Assembly (NCBI GenBank): GCA_016872775.1 | Contig: VGZA01000001.1 | Coordinates: forward strand, 186,001 to 250,000 | Reading direction: 5' to 3' | DNA: 64,000 nucleotides | From: Planctomycetota bacterium | GTDB taxonomy: Bacteria > Planctomycetota > Planctomycetia > Pirellulales > Pirellulaceae | Shown here: piece after piece, positions 8,792 through 15,909 of the stretch | How the letters are laid out: each line of letters opens with the position of its first letter | Position numbering within the stretch: position 1 is the stretch's first letter | Translations under genes and position numbers: made by a program | Notes under the pieces: generated by a model | What the model was told of the DNA's origin: nothing | The model's database searches: none | What the model saw: the letters and a program-made list of their open reading frames with translations, nothing else

Positions 8792-9790
8792 ATGAAGGGA
8801 CTGCTGGAAAAATGCCAGGTCTGCGCGGCGCTGCTCGATGAAGAGGACCTGTTCTGCGCGAACTGCGGCACCGAAGCACCGGACCGATCGCGAGACTCGC
8901 AGCGGACCACGTTGCAGTCGACGCACAATTTCCAGTGTGGCAGTTGTGGCGCATCGATGAGCTACGACGCGTCGGCCCGCAATCTGCGCTGTCCGTTCTG
9001 CGGATCGGAGAGGCTCGATGCGCGCCAGGACGAAAAAATGCTGCTTCCGGATCGGGTCGTGCCGTTGGCCGTGAGTCGGCCGGCAGCCAATGATCTGTTG
9101 AAGAAATGGATGGGAAACAGCTTCTGGCGACCTGGTGACCTCGCACACGCCAGCTCCGTGGAATCGATGGTGGCGGTCTACGTCCCATATTGGGTATTCC
9201 GGGCCGATACGCTGACCCATTGGACGGCCGAAACCGATCAGGTGCCGCCGGGAACTCGAGGCAACTGGCGACCGATCTACGGCCGCCGCAACGGCCGTTA
9301 CGCAGGGTTGTTGGTGGGTGCGAGCGGTGCGCTGACGCCCGCGGAAACCCGCGAACTGTGCCCCTTCGACCTGTCGACCGGTATCGCCGCCGATAAGGTC
9401 GATCTGGAGAACACCGTATTCGAGCAGTTTCGAGTCTGCCGCAAATTCGCCAGGCCACTCGCCCAGCAGGGACTCGAGGATCTGGAGCGGCAAGCCAGCC
9501 AGGCGCTGGTGCCGGGGAAAAGCCGCAACGTTAAAGTCAACGTGCTGCTGCAGGGTCTTCAAAGTGAACCCGTACTGCTTCCTGTCTGGATTATGGCCTA
9601 CCGATACAAGGGGGAAGTCTATCGCTTTTTGCTCAACGGCCAGACCGGGAAAGCGACTGGGACGGCACCAACCGACTGGCGGAAAGTGCTCCTGGTCATC
9701 GCCGTCGTCATCGCGATCATCGCGGTAATTGGGCTGATGATAGCGATGTGCGCTGGCCTCGGCATGATTGCAGCTTCCCGCGATCGGTGA
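8792..9790 (+). CDS. Double zinc-ribbon protein with C-terminal membrane anchor (paralogue 2)
   Basis: A 332-residue paralogue of the preceding gene. It has an N-terminal zinc-binding unit C8/C11/C22/C25, a TFIIB-like ribbon C49/C52/C67/C70, and the shared SFWRPGDL and AVYVPYWVF. LNGQTGKATGTAPTDW then leads into a C-terminal hydrophobic helix (about residues 296-325). It lies 39 nt after paralogue 1 and 21 nt before ruvB, so all five genes look like one transcription unit. Proteins of this type are widespread as TFIIB-type zinc-ribbon hypothetical proteins. No catalytic motif is visible and no function can be assigned. A link to RuvAB is suggested only by position. Confidence 0.85.
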   Translation: MKGLLEKCQVCAALLDEEDLFCANCGTEAPDRSRDSQRTTLQSTHNFQCGSCGASMSYDASARNLRCPFCGSERLDARQDEKMLLPDRVVPLAVSRPAANDLLKKWMGNSFWRPGDLAHASSVESMVAVYVPYWVFRADTLTHWTAETDQVPPGTRGNWRPIYGRRNGRYAGLLVGASGALTPAETRELCPFDLSTGIAADKVDLENTVFEQFRVCRKFARPLAQQGLEDLERQASQALVPGKSRNVKVNVLLQGLQSEPVLLPVWIMAYRYKGEVYRFLLNGQTGKATGTAPTDWRKVLLVIAVVIAIIAVIGLMIAMCAGLGMIAASRDR

Positions 9791-9811
9791 GACTCGACTA
9801 TATTGACGGCC

Positions 9812-10837
9812 ATGGCACGAGAACCTGTGGTGACCGGCGGCAATGGAGGCGAGGACGAACGGGACCTGAAGGGCCTTCGTCCGCAACGGATGCAGGATAT
9901 GGTCGGGCAGCGGGATGTCTACGCCCGCCTGCAGGTCGCCGTGGAAGCGGCCCGGATGCGCGGCGACGCGTTGGGGCATATCCTGTTCGACGGTCCGCCC
10001 GGACTGGGCAAGACCACGTTCGCGCTCTGCATCCCGCGCGAAATCGGCAGCTCGATCCAATTGACTTCCGGCGCCATCCTCAAAGCGCCCAAAGACCTCC
10101 TGCCGTACCTGAGCAACGCGCCTGAAAAATCGGTGCTGTTCATCGACGAAATCCACCGCCTGCCGAAAGCGGTCGAGGAATACCTCTACACGGCGATGGA
10201 AGACTTTCGGATCGATATTGTGCTGGGCGAGGGGGTCTCCGCTCGAACAATCAACCTGCACCTCAAACCGTTTACGTTGATCGGGGCCACCACCCGGGCC
10301 GGATTGCTGTCGGGCCCCCTTCGGGATCGTTTCCAGATCCGCGAAACGCTCGGGTTTTATAACGAGCAGGAGCTGACCGAGATTTTGCATCGCAGTGCCG
10401 GGAATCTGGAGATCCCGATCCGTGAGGATGCGGCACGAGAACTTGCCCGCCGCAGCCGCGGAACTCCGCGCATCGCCAACAATCAGCTGTTATGGGTGAG
10501 GGACTTCGCCACCAGCCGCGCCGACGGCGAAATTACGCTCGAAGTGGCCCGCGCCGCCCTGACCATGGCGGGCATCGACGAGTTGGGATTAAACCGCACC
10601 GACCGCCAGTATCTGGATACGTTGATCCGAGTCTTCCAGGGGGGACCGGCCGGCATCGAGGCGATAGGACATACGATGAATGGATCGATCGATACGCTCG
10701 AAGACGAAGTCGAACCGTTCCTGCTGCGCATGGAAATGCTCGTCCGCACCCCGCGAGGCCGGATCGTGACGCAGCGCGCCTACCACCATCTTGGAATGAA
10801 GCCGGCCGGCGGCGGCACCCAGCGCGGCCTGTTTTGA
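9812..10837 (+). CDS. ruvB: Holliday junction branch migration ATPase RuvB
   Basis: RuvB is the hexameric AAA+ motor for branch migration with RuvA. It has Walker A GPPGLGKTT, Walker B LFIDEIHRL, sensor 1 IGATTRAG, the arginine finger in PLRDRF and sensor 2 in RGTPRIAN. A winged-helix C-terminus (RTPRGRIVTQRAYHHLG) completes the protein. The helix after sensor 2 reads ANNQLLWVRDFA where many RuvB proteins have ANRLLRRVRDFA. The ATG at 9812 is preferred over an in-frame TTG at 9803. It is separated from ruvA by the two zinc-ribbon genes. Confidence 0.95.
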   Translation: MAREPVVTGGNGGEDERDLKGLRPQRMQDMVGQRDVYARLQVAVEAARMRGDALGHILFDGPPGLGKTTFALCIPREIGSSIQLTSGAILKAPKDLLPYLSNAPEKSVLFIDEIHRLPKAVEEYLYTAMEDFRIDIVLGEGVSARTINLHLKPFTLIGATTRAGLLSGPLRDRFQIRETLGFYNEQELTEILHRSAGNLEIPIREDAARELARRSRGTPRIANNQLLWVRDFATSRADGEITLEVARAALTMAGIDELGLNRTDRQYLDTLIRVFQGGPAGIEAIGHTMNGSIDTLEDEVEPFLLRMEMLVRTPRGRIVTQRAYHHLGMKPAGGGTQRGLF

Positions 10838-10992
10838 TCGTCCCCCAGCCCTTCGCGACGATCGGTCCGGTCCCCGTCATTGTCCGCATCGCGTCCGCAC
10901 CCCATGGCCGTGCTACCTTGACACCGACGGTCGGCATTCGTAGGCTTCTGGATTCCAACCGATTCACAGTTGCCCAAGACGAGGGAGCAGCC

Positions 10993-11181
10993 ATGGCTGT
11001 ACCAAAAAGGCGCCAGTCGAATTCCAAAACGGGGCGTCGCCGTTCGCACGACGCACTGAAGCTCAAGCAGCTTCAAGTCTGCCGTGGCTGCAGCCAGGCG
11101 ATTCCGTCCCATGTGATTTGCCCGAAATGCGGGAAATATATGGGGCGCGAAGTCGTTAAGGTGGAGGAAGTTAAGCGTTGA
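10993..11181 (+). CDS. rpmF: Large-subunit ribosomal protein L32 (bL32)
   Basis: A 62-residue ribosomal protein of the large subunit. It begins MAVPKRRQSNSKTGRRRSH and carries a C4 zinc ribbon, CRGC near the middle and CPKC toward the end, as in zinc-type L32. The ATG at 10993 follows GAGGGAG. The stop codon lies inside the fabD TTG start region (4-nt overlap). L32 next to fatty acid synthesis genes is a classic bacterial arrangement that couples ribosome and membrane synthesis. A 155-nt gap separates it from ruvB and probably holds its promoter. Confidence 0.95.
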   Translation: MAVPKRRQSNSKTGRRRSHDALKLKQLQVCRGCSQAIPSHVICPKCGKYMGREVVKVEEVKR

Positions 11182-12089
11182 GTTCCCTGGCATTTCTTTT
11201 TCCAGGCCAAGGAGCGCAGACGGTCGGCATGGGGCGGGGACTGTGGTCCGAATCGTCGGCCGCCCGGCGGATCATCGAGCGATCGAACGAGGTGCTGGGG
11301 TACGACCTGGCCCGCATCTGTTTTGAAGGCCCGGCGGAAACGCTCGATTCGACGGTCCACAGCCAACCGGCTTTGTATGTCACCAGCTTCGCGGCGTTAG
11401 AGACCTTGCGGGAGACCCGACCCGAACGGGTGGCGCAATGCGACATCACGGCCGGGCTGAGCCTCGGGGAATACACCGCGTTGGCGTTTGCCGGAGTGTT
11501 CAGCTTCGAGGACGGTTTGCGGCTGGTACGGACACGGGGCGAGGCGATGCAGGCCGCGTCGGACGCCAATGCCAGCGGTATGGTGAGCGTTCTGGGCATG
11601 GAGCGGGACGCGCTCGAGCAACTATGTGCATCGTCGCGTCAGGAAGGCGAGGTTTTGCAGATCGCCAATTATCTTTGTCCCGGGAATATTGCTGTTTCCG
11701 GTTCACTGCCGGCATGCGAGCGACTTGCGGCGGCCGCGCCCGGGGCGGGTGCGATGAAGGCGATCCGGCTGGCGGTAGCGGGCGCTTTCCACACACCGCT
11801 GATGCAATCCGCCGTCAAACGCCTGGCGGCGGCGGTCGCGTCGGTACCGATGCAGCCGGCGCGGATTCCGGTGGTATCCAATGTCGACGGAAAACCTCAA
11901 CGCGACCCCGAGGCGATTCGCGAACTGTTGTTGCGGCAGGTGGTATCGCCGGTGCTATGGGAAGACTCGCTGCGGTGGATCGTCGCTGACGGCTGCCGCG
12001 AATTCTGCGAAATCGGCAGTGGCAGGGTCCTGGCGGGGCTATTGAAACGGATCGATCGCAAACTGGCGATTGAAAACGTCACCGCCTGA
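11178..12089 (+). CDS. fabD: Malonyl-CoA:ACP transacylase
   Basis: FabD moves malonyl groups from CoA to acyl carrier protein to feed type II fatty acid synthesis. The 303-residue protein has FLFPGQGAQTVGMG, the nucleophile S95 in AGLSLGEYTAL, R119 and the partner H205 in GAFHTPLM. The usual GHSLGE reads GLSLGE here, so the residue before the catalytic serine is leucine. The TTG start at 11178 overlaps rpmF by 4 nt, with GTGGAGGAAG upstream as the likely ribosome site. fabG, acpP and fabF follow in order. Confidence 0.93.
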   Translation: MSSLAFLFPGQGAQTVGMGRGLWSESSAARRIIERSNEVLGYDLARICFEGPAETLDSTVHSQPALYVTSFAALETLRETRPERVAQCDITAGLSLGEYTALAFAGVFSFEDGLRLVRTRGEAMQAASDANASGMVSVLGMERDALEQLCASSRQEGEVLQIANYLCPGNIAVSGSLPACERLAAAAPGAGAMKAIRLAVAGAFHTPLMQSAVKRLAAAVASVPMQPARIPVVSNVDGKPQRDPEAIRELLLRQVVSPVLWEDSLRWIVADGCREFCEIGSGRVLAGLLKRIDRKLAIENVTA

Positions 12090-12130
12090 GCGCGGTCGGA
12101 ATTCGGAACGCAAGCGGAAAGGGGATTGGG

Positions 12131-12916
12131 ATGAGTGACTCGGCGGCAGTTGCGTTGGGAGATCTCGGGTTGCATGTCGACCTGAAAGGGCAGACGGCGA
12201 TCGTGACCGGAGCGTCCCAGGGACTTGGCCGGGCGATGGCAATGGGGCTCGCCCGGCAGGGCGCCAAAGTGGCGTGCGTGGCACGCAGCGCCGACAAACT
12301 GGCGGCCACCGTCAGTGCGATCGTCGCCGGCGGCGGCGAGGCCGAAGCATTCAGCTGCGACGTCAAGTCGCGTGAGAGCGTCGAATCGGTTGTCGATGGC
12401 GTCGCCGACAAATGGGGCAAGCTGGATATCCTCGTCAACAACGCCGGCGTCACGCGCGATACGTTGCTTCCGCGCATGACCGATGACGACTGGGACGAGG
12501 TACTCAATACCAACCTGCGGGGGGCGTTCCTTTTCAGCCGAGCGGCATCCCGACACATGATGCGGGCCCGCTACGGGCGGATCATCAATATCGCAAGCGT
12601 ATCCGGATTAATCGGCAATCCTGGACAGACGAACTACTCGGCCTCCAAGGCCGGCCTGATCGGCCTCACGCGCAGCCTGAGCCGCGAACTGGCGGGCCGA
12701 AAAGTCACAATTAATGCGGTCGCACCCGGATTCATCGCCAGCGAAATGACCCAGGTGCTAGGCCCCGTCGTGCTGGAAGAAGCCAAAAAACGCATTCCCG
12801 CGAAACGCCTCGGTACGCCAGAGGAAGTGGCCGCCTGCGTCGTGTTTCTGGCTAGTTCCGCCGCCAGTTACATTACCGGCCAGGTGCTGACCGTCGACGG
12901 TGGATTGACCGGATAG
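12131..12916 (+). CDS. fabG: 3-oxoacyl-ACP reductase
   Basis: FabG reduces 3-ketoacyl-ACP with NADPH in fatty acid elongation. The 261-residue short-chain dehydrogenase shows the TGASQGLGRA nucleotide motif, NNAGVTRD, the serine of SVSG, the YSASK catalytic Tyr/Lys and the closing VLTVDGGL. A 20-residue N-terminal extension precedes the fold. It lies between fabD (41 nt upstream) and acpP (151 nt downstream), which supports FabG over other short-chain dehydrogenases. Confidence 0.92.
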   Translation: MSDSAAVALGDLGLHVDLKGQTAIVTGASQGLGRAMAMGLARQGAKVACVARSADKLAATVSAIVAGGGEAEAFSCDVKSRESVESVVDGVADKWGKLDILVNNAGVTRDTLLPRMTDDDWDEVLNTNLRGAFLFSRAASRHMMRARYGRIINIASVSGLIGNPGQTNYSASKAGLIGLTRSLSRELAGRKVTINAVAPGFIASEMTQVLGPVVLEEAKKRIPAKRLGTPEEVAACVVFLASSAASYITGQVLTVDGGLTG

Positions 12917-13067
12917 GCCCGATTCGCCCTCGGGCCTCTCTTGACCACGGTTACCGAAATCCTCTATCTTGTCCGGCTTGAATGCTGGTCGTGCCAGAAT
13001 GTGACAAGAAAAACCGATCCGAGTCCCCGGGGTGCTCGGCTGTACATTGCTTAGGAGGTCTGGGAAG

Positions 13068-13307
13068 GTGGCATCCATTTCAGAACGCGTTATCGATATC
13101 GTCGCAGAACAACTGGGAGTGGACAAGGAAAAAGTAACTCCCCAGACGAATTTCATCAGTGATCTCGGCGCCGACTCGCTGGATACGGTCGAGTTAGTCA
13201 TGGAACTGGAGGAGGAGTTCGACATCAACATTCCTGACGATGCCGCTGAGAAAATCCAGACCGTCGGTCAGGTGATTTCCTTTATAGAGAGCGCCAAGGC
13301 GTCCTGA
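13068..13307 (+). CDS. acpP: Acyl carrier protein
   Basis: The 79-residue carrier holds growing acyl chains on a phosphopantetheine arm. The attachment serine is in [14 protein letters not shown]. The acidic helix [21 protein letters not shown] is intact, allowing recognition by FabD, FabG and FabF. The start is the GTG at 13068, giving [16 protein letters not shown], with AGGAGGT at 13053-13059 at proper spacing. An upstream in-frame extension to 13032 would include the Shine-Dalgarno and is unlikely. fabF follows 32 nt later. Confidence 0.95.
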   Translation: MASISERVIDIVAEQLGVDKEKVTPQTNFISDLGADSLDTVELVMELEEEFDINIPDDAAEKIQTVGQVISFIESAKAS

Positions 13308-13339
13308 TTCCTCCCAACAGGACTCTAGAAAATCGAAGA

Positions 13340-14575
13340 ATGAAACGGCGCGTCGTGGTTACTGGACTTGGTGTGGTCACCTCGTTGAGTTGTCGTGTCG
13401 ACGAACTCTGGGGAAAGCTACTGGAAGGCCAGAGCGGAATCCATGCCTTGCGGCTGTTCGATACGTCGGACTTCAAGGTCCGCATCGGCGGCGATGTGAC
13501 GGGTTGGGACCCCTCGGGGTATCTTGAACCGCGGGAAATCAAGCGCATCGATCGCTTCTCCCAATTCGCACTGGTGGCGGGAATTGAGGCTGTCCGTGAT
13601 GCCGGAATTGATTTCGGCAAAGAGAATCCGTTCCGCTGCGGCGTGATCGTCGGCTCTGGCATAGGCGGATTAGGGGAAATCGAAGAGCAGATGGGCCGGC
13701 TGATCCTCAAAGGGCCCGATCGCGTTTCTCCTTTCACCGTCCCCAAAATGATGCTGAACGCCGCCGGCGGCAATCTGTCGATTCAGTTCGGGTTGCGCGG
13801 GATTAATTATTCGGTGGCCACCGCATGCGCAAGCGCCACCAACGCCGTGGGCGACGCGCTCCGCACCATCCAATACGACGATACGGATGTCGTGATCACC
13901 GGCGGAACGGAAGCGGCCATGACGCGCATGGGACTCAGCGCCTTTCAGAACATCAAGGCCCTGTCGGAGCGGAATGACGAGCCGGCTCGGGCAAGCCGTC
14001 CGTTCGACAAAGATCGCGACGGTTTCGTGCTCAGCGAGGGCGCCGGCATTCTGGTCCTGGAAGAACTGGAACATGCTCGAAAGCGGGGGGCGCGAATCTA
14101 CTGCGAAGTGCTCGGCTTCGGTGCCAGCTGTGACGCCGGGCATATTACCCAGCCGGACGAACAGGGCGTCGGCGCGGCCGAAGCAATGCGGTTGGCGCTG
14201 GCGAACGGCCGAGTCAATCCCGATCAGATCGACTACGTCAATGCCCACGGCACCAGCACCCCCCTGGGCGATAAAGCCGAAACGCTGGCCGTGAAGCGAG
14301 TGTTCGGCGAACATGCGCGGCGGTTGAGTATCTCCAGCACCAAGAGTCAACTCGGCCATTCCCTCGGCGCCAGCGGCGGAATCGAACTCGTCGTCACGAT
14401 CAAGTCCCTGGTCACTCAGACCGTGCACCCAACCATTAACCTCGACACGCCCGATCCCGACTGCGATCTGGACTATACGCCTCGCGAGGCCCGTCAGCGC
14501 GTGATTCGCACGGCCATGAGCAACAGCTTCGGGTTTGGCGGCCACAACGCCTCAGTCATCGTCGGCCAACTCTAA
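13340..14575 (+). CDS. fabF: 3-oxoacyl-ACP synthase II
   Basis: FabF condenses malonyl-ACP with acyl-ACP during elongation. The 411-residue ketosynthase starts MKRRVVVTGLGVVTSL. It carries the Cys-His-His triad: cysteine in VATACASATNAVG, histidine in VNAHGTSTPLGD and histidine in KSQLGHSLGASGG. The C-terminus NSFGFGGHNAS is typical. It closes the rpmF-fabD-fabG-acpP-fabF run. Two hairpins follow downstream. Confidence 0.95.
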   Translation: MKRRVVVTGLGVVTSLSCRVDELWGKLLEGQSGIHALRLFDTSDFKVRIGGDVTGWDPSGYLEPREIKRIDRFSQFALVAGIEAVRDAGIDFGKENPFRCGVIVGSGIGGLGEIEEQMGRLILKGPDRVSPFTVPKMMLNAAGGNLSIQFGLRGINYSVATACASATNAVGDALRTIQYDDTDVVITGGTEAAMTRMGLSAFQNIKALSERNDEPARASRPFDKDRDGFVLSEGAGILVLEELEHARKRGARIYCEVLGFGASCDAGHITQPDEQGVGAAEAMRLALANGRVNPDQIDYVNAHGTSTPLGDKAETLAVKRVFGEHARRLSISSTKSQLGHSLGASGGIELVVTIKSLVTQTVHPTINLDTPDPDCDLDYTPREARQRVIRTAMSNSFGFGGHNASVIVGQL

Positions 14576-14603
14576 GACAAAGACGTAGAGCGTCTCAACG
14601 TAG

Positions 14604-14702
14604 GACGGGGCCTCCAGGCCCGTCCAGAACTGCAAATCGACGTCGAGAAAAAAATCGCGAGCGTTGGCGGTCCAGCGTGAGAGACGGGTCAGGAAACCCG
14701 TC
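14604..14702. repeat. Two GACGGG-type hairpins downstream of fabF
   Basis: A GACGGGGCCT / AGGCCCGTC inverted repeat lies at about 14604-14624 (one bulged G). A second hairpin, GACGGGT (14683-14689), loop of six, ACCCGTC (14696-14702), follows. Neither is followed by a clean T-run. They resemble the other intergenic hairpins in the window and may end the fab transcript or simply be dispersed repeats. Confidence 0.55.
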
Positions 14703-14813
14703 CTACCCGCGTGGCTCCTTTTTTTCGCGTACCTGCGACTGGCTTTTCCGGACCCGATCGATACAATTCTCGGGGAGATGCATATTTGTCCATTAGGGGG
14801 GGTTGTCGAGGCC

Positions 14814-15323
14814 ATGGTGTGGATGAACCGTTCTGGGTTGGCGATGAGCCGGCTGCAGCGCTGGGGGTTTTTGGCGCTTGGGGGTACGATGATGTTGCTG
14901 GGCTGGCACGGATCGGCGCCGGGAGAGGCAAGTGCGTCGCGCCGCGAGATCAAGACGCTGGTCACTTGGGAGCGACGGTTCCTGAACGCCAAGGCGCAGC
15001 ACGAATTCCAGGGAATGCCGATGTACATGGACGAACTGGCGACGCAGGGGCAGCGGAAAGAGGTTCGGGAAATTCAGGACCGTTATCTGGCGAAAATCCA
15101 GTGGTTGCAGCAGCAAATCGCGGAATTGGAGCTGAAGCGTAAGGACGAGATCGCCGCGGTGTTCACGGCCGAACAGCACGCGCGGGCATTCGGTATTTCG
15201 AAAGAGATCATTCGCGAGCGGGTCGCGTACGCCGAAGCGCATCCCCAGCGGCCCTATGGGACCAAAACCGCCCGGGAATGGGAGCAAATCCTGGCGGAAT
15301 TGGGGGCGACCGCCACCGACTGA
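14814..15323 (+). CDS. Small exported protein of unknown function
   Basis: I do not recognise the family. The product has a basic start (MSRLQRWG), a hydrophobic stretch and an ALA-like end (GEASA), consistent with a Sec signal peptide. A charged helical region follows, with ERRFLNAKAQHEFQGMP and a probable coiled coil around YLAKIQWLQQQIAELELKRKDE. The start is uncertain: ATG codons at 14778, 14814, 14823 and 14844 are in frame. I chose 14814 for the upstream AGGGGG run, though 14844 gives the tidiest signal peptide. It stands alone between fabF and rpsO. Confidence 0.6.
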   Translation: MVWMNRSGLAMSRLQRWGFLALGGTMMLLGWHGSAPGEASASRREIKTLVTWERRFLNAKAQHEFQGMPMYMDELATQGQRKEVREIQDRYLAKIQWLQQQIAELELKRKDEIAAVFTAEQHARAFGISKEIIRERVAYAEAHPQRPYGTKTAREWEQILAELGATATD

Positions 15324-15560
15324 GGCCGGTCTGCGCGTCGTCTCGTCCAGCCCGTAAGGTCGGAGTACCCGCCCGCTCTTCCGGTCGACCGACACGGATT
15401 TCCATTTGCGGTTGCAAATTCGCTCGCGGTTGCTACATTAGCTGGCTTATCGTGTTTTGGGAGTTTGTTGTCGAGGAATAGTTCCAGCACAGTAGAACAC
15501 CCCTGGAGACTCAGCGCCGGCGTGCGGGCACCCCGTTCGTCCCTTCGGCGAGGCAGGAAA

Positions 15561-15830
15561 ATGACCATTACGAAAGAGTCCAAGAAAGAGGTAATCCGCG
15601 ATTATCGCCGTTCTGCGACCGATAGCGGATCCCCGGAAGTGCAGGTTGCATTGTTGACGACGCGAATCAATTCGCTGACCGACCATATGCGAACCCATTC
15701 GAAGGACTATGCAAGCCGACGCGGCTTGCTCGCGATGGTCAGTCGCCGTCGTCGATTGTTGGATTATCTGCGTAAAGTTAACGCGCAGAAGTACTTGGAA
15801 ATCATCGGTCGTTTGGGAATCCGCAAATAG
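15561..15830 (+). CDS. rpsO: Small-subunit ribosomal protein S15 (uS15)
   Basis: The 89-residue S15 binds 16S rRNA early in 30S assembly. Family hallmarks are TGSPEVQVALLTTRI-like sequence (here DSGSPEVQVALLTTRINSLT), HMRTHSKDYASRRGLLAMVSRRRRLLDYL and the closing YLEIIGRLGIRK. The ATG at 15561 follows AGGCAGGAAA. The in-frame extension to 15465 lacks family similarity. pnp follows 79 nt later, the standard rpsO-pnp pair. Confidence 0.96.
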   Translation: MTITKESKKEVIRDYRRSATDSGSPEVQVALLTTRINSLTDHMRTHSKDYASRRGLLAMVSRRRRLLDYLRKVNAQKYLEIIGRLGIRK

Positions 15831-15909
15831 GCGGATCGCCAGGGCGGATCGTGATTCGTACCGGCCCGCGATTGGAGGGTGATTGGCTTGGAACGCAAGT
15901 GGATAGGAA

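Noticed and set aside
8384-10390. A 668-codon open frame on the minus strand opposite the zinc-ribbon genes and ruvB
   Set aside because: It is antisense to genes with clear motifs, is His/Arg/Gln-rich without any domain, and reflects high GC in third positions.
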